Source: Alteromonadales bacterium alter-6D02 (GTDB lineage: Bacteria > Pseudomonadota > Gammaproteobacteria > Enterobacterales > Psychrobiaceae). Taken from it: a DNA stretch of 64,000 nt. The notes under the pieces were generated by a model, which was given only the letters and a program-made list of their open reading frames with translations, ran no database searches and was not told the origin of the DNA. Location of the stretch: contig PIZK01000006.1 in the NCBI GenBank assembly GCA_002835545.1, positions 62,001-126,000 on the forward strand. Direction: 5' to 3'. Positions 37,538-47,016 of the stretch are shown in pieces. Made by a program: the position numbers and the translations under genes. Numbering within the stretch: the first letter of the stretch is position 1; each line of letters opens with the position of its first letter.

Positions 37538-38428
37538 TTAATTATCAATCCCTTCTTTTGCCGCAGTCCATAATGAATTAATCAATGGATTTTTAAGCCG
37601 CTTTTTCAAACAGCAAATCACCACCTCAAATGGCTTAAGCTGTGGTGTTGCTTCCACAATCTGAATCGAGTCTTTTAGTGGACTATTATCCAAAACAATC
37701 TTTGGCACCAAGCCCACGCCAAAACCTAAGCTCACCATACTAACAATGGCTTCATTACCTGCAACCTCCGAATAAATACGCGGACGGATATTCTTACGCT
37801 TAAACCATTGATCGAGACGCTTTCTGGCTAATCCTTGCTCTGGCACAATAAGTGGTAATTCATTCCAATTGTATTGCCCACTGTCAATTAGCGCTTGCAC
37901 TTCACAGCGTTCAACAGGAGCGATAAAGACGAGCGGCGAGATGCCCAACGTTTGAAATGCCATGTTCGGCGGTAGTTGATCTGGCTTAGCAGCGATCGAC
38001 ATGTCTTCACATTCGTTATGAATACGTGGGATTGATTGCTCGACATCACCGGTGCGAATTTTAATTTCAACCTTGGGGTATTGCTGACGATAGCGTGCCA
38101 AAATTTGGTGAAGGAAGCTGTGGCTAGCGGTCACTGAGCAATAAATACTGAGTTCCCCCTGTAGCTCATGACTGTCTGTTTCCAGCGAGCTTTTAAATAC
38201 GTCCCACTGTGCCAGCGTTGCCTTAGCGTATTGAACAAAGAGTTCACCTTGGCGAGTTAAGTTAACCGTGCGGTTATCGCGCTCAAATAGAGTAACATCA
38301 AGCTGCTGCTCTAATTGCTGAATATTACGACTCAGTGTTGAAGGACTGACATGACACTGCGCACTTGCCTGAGCAAAGTGTAATGAATCGGCCAAGGCCA
38401 AAAACATTTTGAGCTGACGATTATCCAC
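37538..38428 (-). CDS. ilvY: LysR-family regulator IlvY
   Basis: 296 residues from GTG 38428 (AAGGG 8-9 nt upstream), matching the E. coli length of 297; an in-frame extension to 38479 would cross the operator. The helix-turn-helix is ADSLHFAQASAQCHVSPSTLSRNIQQLEQQL, followed by LFERDNRTVNLT, close to E. coli IlvY. The C-terminal effector domain is expected to bind acetolactate or acetohydroxybutyrate. Divergent from ilvC, its sole classical target. Confidence 0.93.
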   Translation of the reverse strand: MDNRQLKMFLALADSLHFAQASAQCHVSPSTLSRNIQQLEQQLDVTLFERDNRTVNLTRQGELFVQYAKATLAQWDVFKSSLETDSHELQGELSIYCSVTASHSFLHQILARYRQQYPKVEIKIRTGDVEQSIPRIHNECEDMSIAAKPDQLPPNMAFQTLGISPLVFIAPVERCEVQALIDSGQYNWNELPLIVPEQGLARKRLDQWFKRKNIRPRIYSEVAGNEAIVSMVSLGFGVGLVPKIVLDNSPLKDSIQIVEATPQLKPFEVVICCLKKRLKNPLINSLWTAAKEGIDN

Positions 38429-38450
38429 TAACAATACCCTTTTATTTAAT

Positions 38451-38467
38451 GTTGCACATTTTGCAAC
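38451..38467. promoter_or_regulatory. Probable IlvY operator
   Basis: GTTGCACATTTTGCAAC: arms GTTGCA / TGCAAC around five bases, in the ilvY-ilvC gap next to the ilvY start. The LysR-type geometry and location suggest IlvY binding that represses ilvY and activates ilvC. Confidence 0.62.
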
Positions 38468-38566
38468 ACTGTAGCCCATTTATATCATTTTACGCAAGGA
38501 TACGATTACGGTAAGGTATTTTCATCGTCACAAGCAAGTGACCCCATTTATTTTTAGGATGACATC

Positions 38567-40042
38567 ATGGCTCAGAATTATTTCAATACCTTAGCGTTAC
38601 GTGAACAATTAGCTCAGTTAGCTAAATGTGATTTTATGGATATCTCAGAATTTAGCGACGGTGTACAAGCACTTGTTGGTAAAAAGATGGTTATCGTTGG
38701 TTGTGGTGCACAAGGTTTAAATCAAGGCTTAAACTTACGTGACAGTGGTTTAGACATTTCTTACACACTACGTGCTGAAGCCATTGAGCAAAAACGTCAA
38801 TCATGGAAAAACGCCACTGAAAACGGTTTCACTGTAGGCACTTACGAAGAGTTAATCCCTGATGCAGATGTTGTTTTAAACTTAACGCCAGATAAGCAAC
38901 ACACTGCCGTTGTTGAAGCTGTTATGCCGCTAATGAAGCAAGGCGCTTGTTTAACATATTCTCACGGCTTTAACGTTGTTGAAGAGGGGATGCAAATTCG
39001 TGATGACTTAACGGTAATCATGGTAGCTCCTAAGTGTCCAGGCTCTGAAGTACGTGAAGAATACAAACGTGGCTTTGGTGTTCCAACACTGATCGCGGTT
39101 CATGAAGATAACGATCCGCAAGGCCAAGGTCTTGCATTAGCGAAAGCTTACGCAGCAGGAACAGGTGGTCACCGCGCAGGTGTTCTAATGTCTTCATTCA
39201 TCGCTGAAGTAAAATCAGATCTAATGGGTGAGCAAACTATCCTATGCGGTATGTTACAAACGGGTTCAATCTTATGTTTCGATAAAATGGTTGAGCAAGG
39301 TATCGATGCTGGTTACGCGTCTAAATTAATTCAGTACGGTTGGGAAACTATCACTGAAGCACTTAAGTATGGCGGCGTAACGAACATGTTAGACCGTTTA
39401 TCAAACCCAGCTAAAGTTAAGGCGTTTGAGTTAAGTGAAGAGTTAAAACAAATCATGCGTCCACTTTACAACAAGCACATGGATGACATCATGAGCGGTG
39501 CATTCTCATCAGGTATGATGGCTGATTGGGCAGAAGATGATGCGAAGCTATTAAACTGGCGTCAAGAAACGGCGGAAACGGCATTTGAGAAACAACCTGC
39601 TGGCGATCAAGAAATTAGCGAACAAGAGTTCTTCGATAACGGTATTCTAATGGTTGCAATGGTTCGCGCTGGTGTTGAGTTAGCCTTCGAAACAATGGTT
39701 GCGGCGGGCATCAAAGAAGAGTCAGCTTATTACGAGTCGTTACATGAAACGCCATTAATTGCTAACACAATTGCACGTAAGAAGCTTTACGAAATGAACG
39801 CAACAATCTCTGATACAGCAGAGTACGGTTGTTACCTATACAACCACGCTTGTTTACCAATGTTAAAAGACTTTATGACGCGTATCGATACTGACGTGAT
39901 TGGTAAAGGCTTAGACGTTACCGATAACGGTGTTGATAATGCGCAGTTAATCGAGATTAACGACACATTACGTAGCCATCCAGTAGAAACTATTGGTAAT
40001 GTACTTCGTGGTCACATGTCAGCAATGAAGAAAATCGTTTAA
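38567..40042 (+). CDS. ilvC: Ketol-acid reductoisomerase, class II
   Basis: 491 residues, the long enterobacterial form. NADPH-dependent isomerisation and reduction of acetolactate and acetohydroxybutyrate for valine and isoleucine. The N-terminal Rossmann motif is [20 protein letters not shown]. Two knotted helical domains follow, with metal ligands in [13 protein letters not shown] and its C-terminal repeat. TTTAGGATG lies upstream of the ATG. Confidence 0.98.
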   Translation: MAQNYFNTLALREQLAQLAKCDFMDISEFSDGVQALVGKKMVIVGCGAQGLNQGLNLRDSGLDISYTLRAEAIEQKRQSWKNATENGFTVGTYEELIPDADVVLNLTPDKQHTAVVEAVMPLMKQGACLTYSHGFNVVEEGMQIRDDLTVIMVAPKCPGSEVREEYKRGFGVPTLIAVHEDNDPQGQGLALAKAYAAGTGGHRAGVLMSSFIAEVKSDLMGEQTILCGMLQTGSILCFDKMVEQGIDAGYASKLIQYGWETITEALKYGGVTNMLDRLSNPAKVKAFELSEELKQIMRPLYNKHMDDIMSGAFSSGMMADWAEDDAKLLNWRQETAETAFEKQPAGDQEISEQEFFDNGILMVAMVRAGVELAFETMVAAGIKEESAYYESLHETPLIANTIARKKLYEMNATISDTAEYGCYLYNHACLPMLKDFMTRIDTDVIGKGLDVTDNGVDNAQLIEINDTLRSHPVETIGNVLRGHMSAMKKIV

Positions 40043-40076
40043 TCAACAGACTACTTAAAAAGATAAACGAAAAAGA

Positions 40077-40108
40077 AAAGCCTCAGTAATGCATTACTGA
40101 GGCTTTAT
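40077..40108 (+). terminator. Terminator after ilvC
   Basis: Perfect 14-bp arms AAAGCCTCAGTAAT / ATTACTGAGGCTTT with a two-base centre. It also faces the convergent gene ending at 40141. Confidence 0.88.
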
Positions 40109-40140
40109 TAATTAAGGCACAACCTGTTTTCTCAGCTGTT

Positions 40141-41196
40141 TTATTCAGTGGGTAGCTTAGGTAAATCTGTTGCCTTACAAAGCGGACATTCAACAGTACC
40201 AGTTTCCTCAAGGTAACGAGCAAGCCTTCTTAAATGAATGTTATTAAAACGATGATTCAAGTGCTTAATGTATGCAAGCGCTAGCTTATCAACAGTATGC
40301 TTACTACTTAAAAAAGTATCTATCGCCTGTGCTTCTGTGATATTGCCATCCTTATCTACTGGAACTATGATACCAGGCGGAATAACTAAACCAGTCATAT
40401 CGAATTGACCATTTACTTGTGGGGAAAATGTTATATGGTACCCTTCAACGGTCACAAAAAAGACCGGTGCGCCAAACTTCAATACCTCACTTGTCATACC
40501 CTCCTGAAGCGAGCTGCCTTCACCTGTCACTTTAGAATTAGCAAGTAACGCATTAAGCTCAACTTCAAAACCTACCGTTCCATTCGTTTGTAAACGGTTG
40601 AGGTGAGTTGTAGTGTTTTTCGCATTACTCCAATATCCTTTAAGCTGCATTGCACGCCAACAGTTCGCTTTGATATGGTTAGGGTTTCGGTCGTGGGGCT
40701 CGCCATAGTTACAAAACTCTTCATAGCCAAAACCACCTTTGGGTAGCTCCCCTTGATAATTTATTTGATTAGCAAAGTTTTTTACGGCCGTTTTAGGCGA
40801 AACCAATTGCATCACGGCGTCTTTATCATTACCAGCTAATGCTTTGGCAGTCACTAAACGAACCGACGTATAAGGCATGTAGATACCTTCCCCCCTTTCA
40901 CCCTCAATCACCATCGTATCCTGCATAGCTTCATAACGGTAATGCATCGCTTTATCTAAGTTATCAGATTGGATGATTATATTAATAGGGGCAACTAAAC
41001 CGCCGCTGAGCGCTTTCTGAGCAAGTGAACGGGCGACATAACCTGCATAGGTTGCTTGCGCGCCTAAGTCAGTACAAACTTTTTGCGTATTAGCTGTGGC
41101 ACAACCAAATACTTTTGACACGCCGTTGGCATGAGCCGCCATGGCAGTGAGACTTAAACCAACAGCCAATATCCCTGTGCTTAATCCTTTAAGCAT
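40141..41196 (-). CDS. Exported protein of unknown function
   Basis: 351 residues with a clear Sec signal peptide (cleavage near AHANG). The mature part has six cysteines, including C-x8-C near the N-terminus (FGCATANTQKVC), EEFCNYG, ANCWRAM and a C-terminal CPLC pair. There are no membrane segments after the signal. AAAAGGAGAAATAA precedes the ATG. I recognise no family. The CxxC near the end (VECPLCKA) suggests a metal site or disulfide. It is divergent from another exported unknown. Confidence 0.75.
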   Translation of the reverse strand: MLKGLSTGILAVGLSLTAMAAHANGVSKVFGCATANTQKVCTDLGAQATYAGYVARSLAQKALSGGLVAPINIIIQSDNLDKAMHYRYEAMQDTMVIEGERGEGIYMPYTSVRLVTAKALAGNDKDAVMQLVSPKTAVKNFANQINYQGELPKGGFGYEEFCNYGEPHDRNPNHIKANCWRAMQLKGYWSNAKNTTTHLNRLQTNGTVGFEVELNALLANSKVTGEGSSLQEGMTSEVLKFGAPVFFVTVEGYHITFSPQVNGQFDMTGLVIPPGIIVPVDKDGNITEAQAIDTFLSSKHTVDKLALAYIKHLNHRFNNIHLRRLARYLEETGTVECPLCKATDLPKLPTE

Positions 41197-41378
41197 TTAT
41201 TTCTCCTTTTCAAATCAATCAAATAACAAGCACAAAAAATATAACAAAAAAAACAATCAAGCAACTTGCGTTAACAAACGGGAAATTCATAAGCTAATTA
41301 CGAGGTAAATTCTAAAGCATTAACACGCTTTTGGCATATAATAGGATCTTATTTATAACAGTAAGATTGGACAGTCAC

Positions 41379-41990
41379 ATGAAAAAAACAATAATATTAG
41401 CGAGCCTTAGTTTACTCGGTTTCACTCAGGCCCCTGTGGCACAAGCGGTTGTTGCTCCGGCTCCTTTAGTCTCTATTCCAACCCATGATAACTACTTTAA
41501 CTTACTCAAAAAGCATTGTGGCAAAGCCTACCCGGGCCACGTGACTGTCGATAATTCTGACAGCGATGCATTTGCTAATAAGCTGTTAGTCATGCACGTA
41601 CGTAAGTGTAGTGATAACCAACTGCAAATTCCGTTTCATGTGGGTGATGATGCATCAAGAACGTGGATTTTAACCAAGACGGGCTCAGGAATTTCATTAA
41701 AGCACGATCACCGCAAGCCTGACGGTAGCAACGATAAATCAACCATGTACGGTGGCCACACGGTTGATGCGGGCTGGGATAACGTTCAATCTTTTCCTGC
41801 CGATCAATACTCAAAAGAGTTATTTGTAAATAGCGGTATTCCTCAATCAACAGGCAATACATGGCAAATGTTTATTTACCCAAAACAATTTACTTACCGT
41901 CTAATCCGCCAAGGTCGTGAATTTAGAGTCGATTTTGATTTAACCAAACCAATTATGCCTCCTGCGGCACCTTGGGGTTATCAAGACTAA
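41379..41990 (+). CDS. Exported protein of unknown function
   Basis: 203 residues from ATG 41379, with signal peptide MKKTIILASLSLLGFTQAPVAQA. The mature part contains LLKKHCGKAYPGHVTVDN, LVMHVRKCSDNQLQIPFHVGDD, TWILTKTGSGISLKHDHRKPDG and YPKQFTYRLIRQGREFRVDFDL. Two cysteines probably form a disulfide. I cannot name its family. The His-rich HDHRKPDGS stretch could bind a ligand. It shares a 182-bp gap with the divergent exported gene. Confidence 0.75.
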   Translation: MKKTIILASLSLLGFTQAPVAQAVVAPAPLVSIPTHDNYFNLLKKHCGKAYPGHVTVDNSDSDAFANKLLVMHVRKCSDNQLQIPFHVGDDASRTWILTKTGSGISLKHDHRKPDGSNDKSTMYGGHTVDAGWDNVQSFPADQYSKELFVNSGIPQSTGNTWQMFIYPKQFTYRLIRQGREFRVDFDLTKPIMPPAAPWGYQD

Positions 41991-42113
41991 GCGCAAGCTG
42001 CTATGTAAATTTTTGCCACATTTTATTACAACTTTTGGGCGATTGATCTTTTCGCTCAAACTGTAATTAATATATGATCAAAAGTTATTAGAATAAAAAA
42101 CGAAGGAATAGCA

Positions 42114-42587
42114 ATGAACTTAGTAAAGAAAGGTGCAATCGCTTGTGCCATCGCCTTAGTCGCGACATCGTCATTTGCAGCTCAGCCAGCAAAATCAGAA
42201 AAACACGCTGCAAAAGCCACTGAATGGCGCAAAGATGTGTTTCAATTAATTTATAGCAACATGGGTCCAATGGGCGCAATGGCTAAAGGTAAAATTCCTT
42301 TAGATAAAGCTGTCGTTGAAAAGAATGCTATGCGCATCAACCAACTGTCATACATGATTGGTGATTACTTTAAAGTTGATACACGTAAGTTTGATGTCAA
42401 CACAGAAACATTAGATAAAGTATGGGAAAGTCCAGCGCAGTTCGACAAGAAAATAACAGCGCTAACATTAGCGTCTGCCAACCTACAGAAAGTTGTCCAA
42501 ACGGGCAATGAAGGTGCAATCAAGAAAGCGATTGGCGGAATTGGTAAGTCTTGTGGCAGCTGCCATGATGATTTTAAGCAAGACTAA
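42114..42587 (+). CDS. Cytochrome c' (c-prime)
   Basis: 157 residues. Signal peptide ends SSFAAQ. A four-helix-bundle mature domain carries a single C-terminal haem motif CGSCH (KSCGSCHDDFKQD), the position typical of class II cytochromes c. WRKDVFQLIYSNMGPMGAMAKGKIP is the usual first helix. Such proteins bind nitric oxide or shuttle electrons in the periplasm. AAGGAA precedes the ATG. A cytochrome b561-like membrane protein lies nearby. Confidence 0.92.
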   Translation: MNLVKKGAIACAIALVATSSFAAQPAKSEKHAAKATEWRKDVFQLIYSNMGPMGAMAKGKIPLDKAVVEKNAMRINQLSYMIGDYFKVDTRKFDVNTETLDKVWESPAQFDKKITALTLASANLQKVVQTGNEGAIKKAIGGIGKSCGSCHDDFKQD

Positions 42588-42601
42588 TATTTTTCTTAAA
42601 C

Positions 42602-42633
42602 AAAAAAGCGAGCTTTGAAGCTCGCTTTTTTTA
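42602..42633. terminator. Bidirectional terminator after cytochrome c'
   Basis: The stem AAAAAGCGAGCTT / AAGCTCGCTTTTT has a short loop, with A- and T-runs at both sides. It lies between cytochrome c' and the convergent lipoprotein gene. Confidence 0.92.
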
Positions 42634-42649
42634 TGCCCGTTTTTTACAG

Positions 42650-42988
42650 CTAAGTATTACTGTTTGCTTCCTTGTCACTGAGACATTGTCCTTGTTCCTG
42701 CAGCCAAAATACCGTATTACCGACCAATGCAATAGAACCTGAGACAATCGCTGATACAGGAAAGACTACCGCACTCCCTAATATCTCACTAATAAACACA
42801 TCTTTACAGTCTCTACCATCCGAACAGTCCAATGCACCAAAGAACTCAAGTTGCTCAACACTTAACTCAACTTTCTTTTTCACTACATGACAGCGCTCAT
42901 CATAATTATTAACCACGTTCGGCTGAACAACACAGGCGCTGAGAAGTAATGCGCTGGAAAGGCCAATAGCTTTTTTAAGCTTACTCAT
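42650..42988 (-). CDS. Small lipoprotein, unknown
   Basis: 112 residues with a lipobox LLSAC at Cys19. The mature part has further cysteines (RCHVV, LDCSDGRDCKD, GQCLSD) and one hydrophobic stretch (about 70-92, GSAVVFPVSAIVSGSIALVG) that could be a membrane helix. The start ATG is 42988. No family is recognised. It follows the cytochrome b561-like gene on the same strand. Confidence 0.72.
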   Translation of the reverse strand: MSKLKKAIGLSSALLLSACVVQPNVVNNYDERCHVVKKKVELSVEQLEFFGALDCSDGRDCKDVFISEILGSAVVFPVSAIVSGSIALVGNTVFWLQEQGQCLSDKEANSNT

Positions 42989-43045
42989 TTGATTTACAAT
43001 GCATCCTTGCTAACTAGTCAACGAAAAAACCAGCCTAGCATTTTA

Positions 43046-43744
43046 TTAATAAAATAGTTCATCTTCACTAACAGGCACATTAATGACCACTAGCCAATAA
43101 ATAAAAGCACAGCATAATGCTGCTACAATTAAGCCCAAGATAATCCGCGATCCGCTAATCGCATCACTCGCTTTAACCTCACCATCATTTTTCTTTCCGG
43201 TCACCATCGCTTTGACTAAGTTTTGCTTCTTAGCCAGTTTATAGAAAACAATAGCGGCAATGTGAAAGACAATCGCAATGCCGATCACATCAAATGTATT
43301 ATGATGAATAGTACTCATGAGCTTATCAACGGCATCTCCCGCCGCATTGTAGTAAGGGCCTGAACTGAATATTTCATCATCAACAAACAACCCACTCACC
43401 GCCTGCAGCGCAACTAAACCGAGCATCGCTAGTACCATCAAACTGCCCAGTGGGTTATGCCCTGGGGTTATTGGTGCTGTGCCTTGTTTAGTTGCTTTGA
43501 TATAAGCAATCAATTGTGACGGTGTTGGTAAAAACTGCCCAAATCGCGCATGCGTTGGACCGACAAATCCCCAAATTAATCGAAATGTCACTAAGCCTAA
43601 TGCGATATAACCTAATTGCATATGCCAATCGATATAATCACTGCCAAGTTCATGGGTCGCCCAGCAACCAATCACGGTTAGCGCAAAACTCCAATGAAAA
43701 ATCCTTAACGGTAAATCCCAAATAAGGAATTGTTTATGACTCAT
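43046..43744 (-). CDS. Cytochrome b561-like diheme membrane protein
   Basis: 232 residues, four or five membrane helices. Histidines in the first (IFHWSFALTVIGCWATHELG), second (DWHMQLGYIALG) and later helices (HHNTFDVIGIAIVFHIAAIVFYKL) fit b-type haem ligation. This is the PF01292 group (Ni,Fe-hydrogenase type cytochrome b). A plausible role is quinol oxidation feeding a periplasmic c-type cytochrome such as the cytochrome c' 460 bp away; that pairing is inferred. Confidence 0.9.
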   Translation of the reverse strand: MSHKQFLIWDLPLRIFHWSFALTVIGCWATHELGSDYIDWHMQLGYIALGLVTFRLIWGFVGPTHARFGQFLPTPSQLIAYIKATKQGTAPITPGHNPLGSLMVLAMLGLVALQAVSGLFVDDEIFSSGPYYNAAGDAVDKLMSTIHHNTFDVIGIAIVFHIAAIVFYKLAKKQNLVKAMVTGKKNDGEVKASDAISGSRIILGLIVAALCCAFIYWLVVINVPVSEDELFY

Positions 43745-43772
43745 TTTTTATTACTCCTATGACTCACCAAAG

Positions 43773-44207
43773 TTACCCTACATTGTCATTAGTGATCCAT
43801 TTACTCATCACAACATGGGTTTTAATTTTTTTTAACTGCCTATTGGTATCTAGCTCTTCGCGAATTTCGTGAAGTCGTTGCATCGATTCCGTTTCAACAT
43901 AGACTAACAAATCCATTTCTCCAGTAATACCGTGACATGTCTTAACTTCAGGGATTTGGTGAAAGACGTTAATAATATCACGGCAACGCTCGGAGCTATG
44001 TTGAATCTCAAGATAAGCTGAAACCTGTGCTTTGGTCGACTCACTTAGTAACACTTGATAACCCCGAATCACGCCACTTTGTTCAAGCTTCTTAATTCGC
44101 TCTGATACCGAGGGCCGCGATAGGTTTATTTGCTGTGCGATTGCCGATACAGACTGTCGGGCATCACGACGTAAAGCTTCTATTATTTTTTGATCAAACT
44201 TGTCCAT
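43773..44207 (-). CDS. Lrp/AsnC family transcriptional regulator
   Basis: 144 residues from ATG 44207, preceded by a strong GGAGGAAC. An in-frame extension upstream is rejected because it runs through the promoter region. The helix-turn-helix is DARQSVSAIAQQINLSRPSVSERIKKLEQSGVI; the C-terminal RAM domain (about 65-144) binds amino acids. It is divergent from a YjeH-like amino-acid exporter, so it probably senses an amino acid and controls export. Confidence 0.92.
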   Translation of the reverse strand: MDKFDQKIIEALRRDARQSVSAIAQQINLSRPSVSERIKKLEQSGVIRGYQVLLSESTKAQVSAYLEIQHSSERCRDIINVFHQIPEVKTCHGITGEMDLLVYVETESMQRLHEIREELDTNRQLKKIKTHVVMSKWITNDNVG

Positions 44208-44379
44208 CAGTTCCTCCACAAGATAGTCATAACAAAGCATACAAGCTATAGTAACCAAATGAAATCCGCGCCGACGAATTGCAGGCCTATTTCGACAGAT
44301 TGCTATATAACCACGACAAACTGTGCAAGCTAGACCTCGTATACTATAGGCTCCATAGCAAACCAATAAAGGCTAAAAG

Positions 44380-45618
44380 ATGAGCCAATTACAGCAAAGT
44401 ATTACCCGTAGCCAAGGTGCTGGCTTACTCGCAACAACATTATTAGGGACAGGCGTATTTATCTTGCCCCAGCTTACCGTCGAAATCGCTGGGACAAATG
44501 CAATGTACACCTGGTTGGGTTTAACACTATTAATGCTGCCATTAGTTTGGGTCTTTGCCAAACTTGCGAGTCAGCATCCCCACGCAGCAGGGCCAGCCTA
44601 CTTCGTTGAGCAAGCATTCGGAACAATTTGGGGCCGTTTGGTCGGATTACTGTTTGTCTTTGCCGTTCCCGTAGGCGCTTCAGCTGCCTTGATGATGGTG
44701 ATGGAGTTTGTCAGTGTCATCGTTTCCCTCAGCTCACACGGTACATTATTCATTCAACTGGCATTTCTTGGCGGGTTGTGGCTACTCAATATCCGAGGGG
44801 CTCAACTATCTGCCAAATTACAGTTTGCATTAACCGTTTGTATTGCCGCCATTATTACTGCGATGTTACTAGCTTTTGCTGTTGAATCACCCTCTCAACA
44901 AATAAGCACTCCTGAGAGCTTTAGCTTACCGCCTATCATGATCGCCGCAGGTATTGCCTTCTGGAGCTTTTTAGGCATCGATGCTCTCAGTCACTTTTCT
45001 ACGGAGTTTAAGAATCCACAACAAGATTTTGTTCCGGCTATGCTTATTGGCACCGTTGTGGTGGGCCTACTTTATCTCGCTTGCGCATGGTTAGTGCTTG
45101 CACCGATAACAGAAGGGAATTTGACGATGGTCAGTTTATTTAATCAATTATTCGGTGGCGGCGGTCAGTGGGTTATTGGCCTATTAGGAATCACTAGCGG
45201 CTTAGCAACAATTAATATGTATATTGGTGGTGCGGCACGATTGTGTTGGAGTCTAAGCCATGACGGTATTTTGCCTCGCACTTTACAGCCGCTAAATCAA
45301 CAACAAGTACCACAACGGGCAGCCAGCTTCATCATTGGATTGATGTTGATTATAACGGTGATCCAATATGCCTTGAACCTACCATTTGAGCTGTTTGTTA
45401 ACTGGACTAACGGGGTATTTTTAATTATCTACGCTGGCTGTATGTTAGCGGCATTAAAGTTGTTAAGTAAACAGTATCGAGTGGCTGCTTACCTCGGGTT
45501 ATTCAGTTGTATCGCCATTATGGTCGGGCTTGGTTCGCATATGCTTTATGCTTTAGTGCTCAGTAGTTTATTATTACCCTTGCTCCATAAGCAGCAACAA
45601 AAAATACAACCAAACTAA
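44380..45618 (+). CDS. APC-superfamily amino-acid exporter, YjeH-like
   Basis: 412 residues with about twelve membrane segments. The N-terminus GAGLLATTLLGTGVFILPQL and the segment AAGPAYFVEQAFGTIWGRLVGLLFVFAVPVGASAAL follow E. coli YjeH, which exports methionine and branched-chain amino acids. A TATACT -10-like element lies near 44340. The divergent Lrp-type gene is the likely regulator. Confidence 0.88.
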   Translation: MSQLQQSITRSQGAGLLATTLLGTGVFILPQLTVEIAGTNAMYTWLGLTLLMLPLVWVFAKLASQHPHAAGPAYFVEQAFGTIWGRLVGLLFVFAVPVGASAALMMVMEFVSVIVSLSSHGTLFIQLAFLGGLWLLNIRGAQLSAKLQFALTVCIAAIITAMLLAFAVESPSQQISTPESFSLPPIMIAAGIAFWSFLGIDALSHFSTEFKNPQQDFVPAMLIGTVVVGLLYLACAWLVLAPITEGNLTMVSLFNQLFGGGGQWVIGLLGITSGLATINMYIGGAARLCWSLSHDGILPRTLQPLNQQQVPQRAASFIIGLMLIITVIQYALNLPFELFVNWTNGVFLIIYAGCMLAALKLLSKQYRVAAYLGLFSCIAIMVGLGSHMLYALVLSSLLLPLLHKQQQKIQPN

Positions 45619-45641
45619 GTATACAACTGATATTAAAGAAC

Positions 45642-45679
45642 AAAAGATAAGGTGAACATTGGTTCATCTTATCTTTTTA
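45642..45679. terminator. Bidirectional terminator after the YjeH-like gene
   Basis: Sixteen-bp arms AAAAGATAAGGTGAAC / GTTCATCTTATCTTTT with one G-T pair and a four-base loop. It lies between convergent genes. Confidence 0.9.
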
Positions 45680-45684
45680 TCCAC

Positions 45685-46830
45685 TTAATCTTTTAATAAT
45701 AGTATTCGTGCTTCTGCGTAGTCAGGAAAGTTTTTATAATGTTGATGGTAGTCTCGCCAGTTATAGAAATATCCCCCAAGGTAATCAAGTTGATATTGAT
45801 TATTCTCAAACGCCCCACCAGTATCAGCGAGTATCGTTAATCGATGCTCATTATTCATCGTTAACATAATAAGTTTCCCAAGACCCAAGTGCTCGAGGTC
45901 ACCAGCGACTGTTACTAAGGGTTTGATGGGTATTTTATAGTTTGCGTCTTTTCCATAACCCAAAACACTGTCTGTTTGCTTAAAATACCAATAGCGCTCT
46001 TGTTGCTCTTTAGGCACGTTACGTTGATAACCAATACCGTTATTACGATGGACATTATAAAAAGTGTCAGAGCCATCAATCTTGACAGTACCCTGCATTA
46101 GGGTGTCTTCAAGATCGGCTCGCGAAAACCACACTAGCGGTTTAGCCCATTGGTTATGATCGAGTACACCAGTTAATACCTGCTGTTTAGTGAGTTGAAA
46201 CCGGGTTAACTTCTCTCGCTGAGTTTGCGCTTGCTCTAGGGTTAACTCCTGCTCATCAAAAGGAAGCTGATATAGAGCGTGCGGTGTTTCTGCGGTCTTA
46301 ATAGGGCTGCCCTTGGCTTTTTTAATATAATATTTGGTCAACAATATTTGCTCATCAGGCATTCGCTTCAGTAACGTCTTTTGCTGTTCAAATTGCCGTG
46401 ATTGTTGCTTGTTCGGACGCCAGCGAATCATATCAAAATGCTGGTTGATAAAGTTAAGGTCTTGCAACCGTGATTTTCTCCCCACCGCATTATCTTCTTT
46501 AGACACCTGACAAATGAACGCAAGAGTACGTTTAACACGATCTAAGTCAGCAGAAAATTGTTTGACTATTCCTGGCCTTATTGCCATCGGATCATAATCT
46601 TGTCCTTTATTAAGGTAATCTAAAGTACCACCAGCCACTAAGCATAAGTCAGTTGTTGATTGGGCAATAACAGAGCCAGTTATTGGCTGTTGCTGTGTTG
46701 AAAACACGGGTTTGTGAGAGATAACCCCGCTCTCTTTTTCAACCGCTAGACTCGCGCTAGCGTAGCCAAAAGCAATAAAAGCGAGTGCAAACCATACACT
46801 GATTGTTGTTCGGTTAAACGCTTGTCCCAT
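45685..46830 (-). CDS. Exported 3D-domain protein, MltA-like
   Basis: 381 residues with a signal peptide (cleavage near SLAVEK). The C-terminal part (about 250-375) has the double-psi beta-barrel 3D pattern with its three aspartates: AGDLEHLGLG (Asp311), LADTGGAF (Asp336) and LDYLGG (Asp349). It also has the MltA-like STEP region KQTDSVLGYG. No lipobox is present, unlike MltA. A lytic transglycosylase or other glycan-binding role is likely but unproven. The central part (100-240) has no recognised domain. GAGGAAGG precedes the ATG. Confidence 0.78.
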   Translation of the reverse strand: MGQAFNRTTISVWFALAFIAFGYASASLAVEKESGVISHKPVFSTQQQPITGSVIAQSTTDLCLVAGGTLDYLNKGQDYDPMAIRPGIVKQFSADLDRVKRTLAFICQVSKEDNAVGRKSRLQDLNFINQHFDMIRWRPNKQQSRQFEQQKTLLKRMPDEQILLTKYYIKKAKGSPIKTAETPHALYQLPFDEQELTLEQAQTQREKLTRFQLTKQQVLTGVLDHNQWAKPLVWFSRADLEDTLMQGTVKIDGSDTFYNVHRNNGIGYQRNVPKEQQERYWYFKQTDSVLGYGKDANYKIPIKPLVTVAGDLEHLGLGKLIMLTMNNEHRLTILADTGGAFENNQYQLDYLGGYFYNWRDYHQHYKNFPDYAEARILLLKD

Positions 46831-47016
46831 TGGCCTTCCTCAATCCGCGCCGAATAACTCCCTTCAAAAATATAAGCCTAAGCAACTGAAAGGAAATATA
46901 TAAATACTTACCAGCCAACATAAGTGTTCGCTAATATTTATGCTTGTCATCGGTATAATTAAGCCATATGATGACTGAAATAATCGATAATAATACTCAT
47001 TATAAAGGAAAAAAGA

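Noticed and set aside
38429-38479. Upstream start of IlvY
   Set aside because: It would run through the probable operator palindrome; GTG 38428 with AAGGG gives the E. coli length.
44208-44366. 53-codon N-terminal extension of the Lrp-type regulator
   Set aside because: The extension covers the shared promoter region and is Cys/Arg-rich junk, while ATG 44207 has a strong GGAGGA and gives a standard Lrp length.
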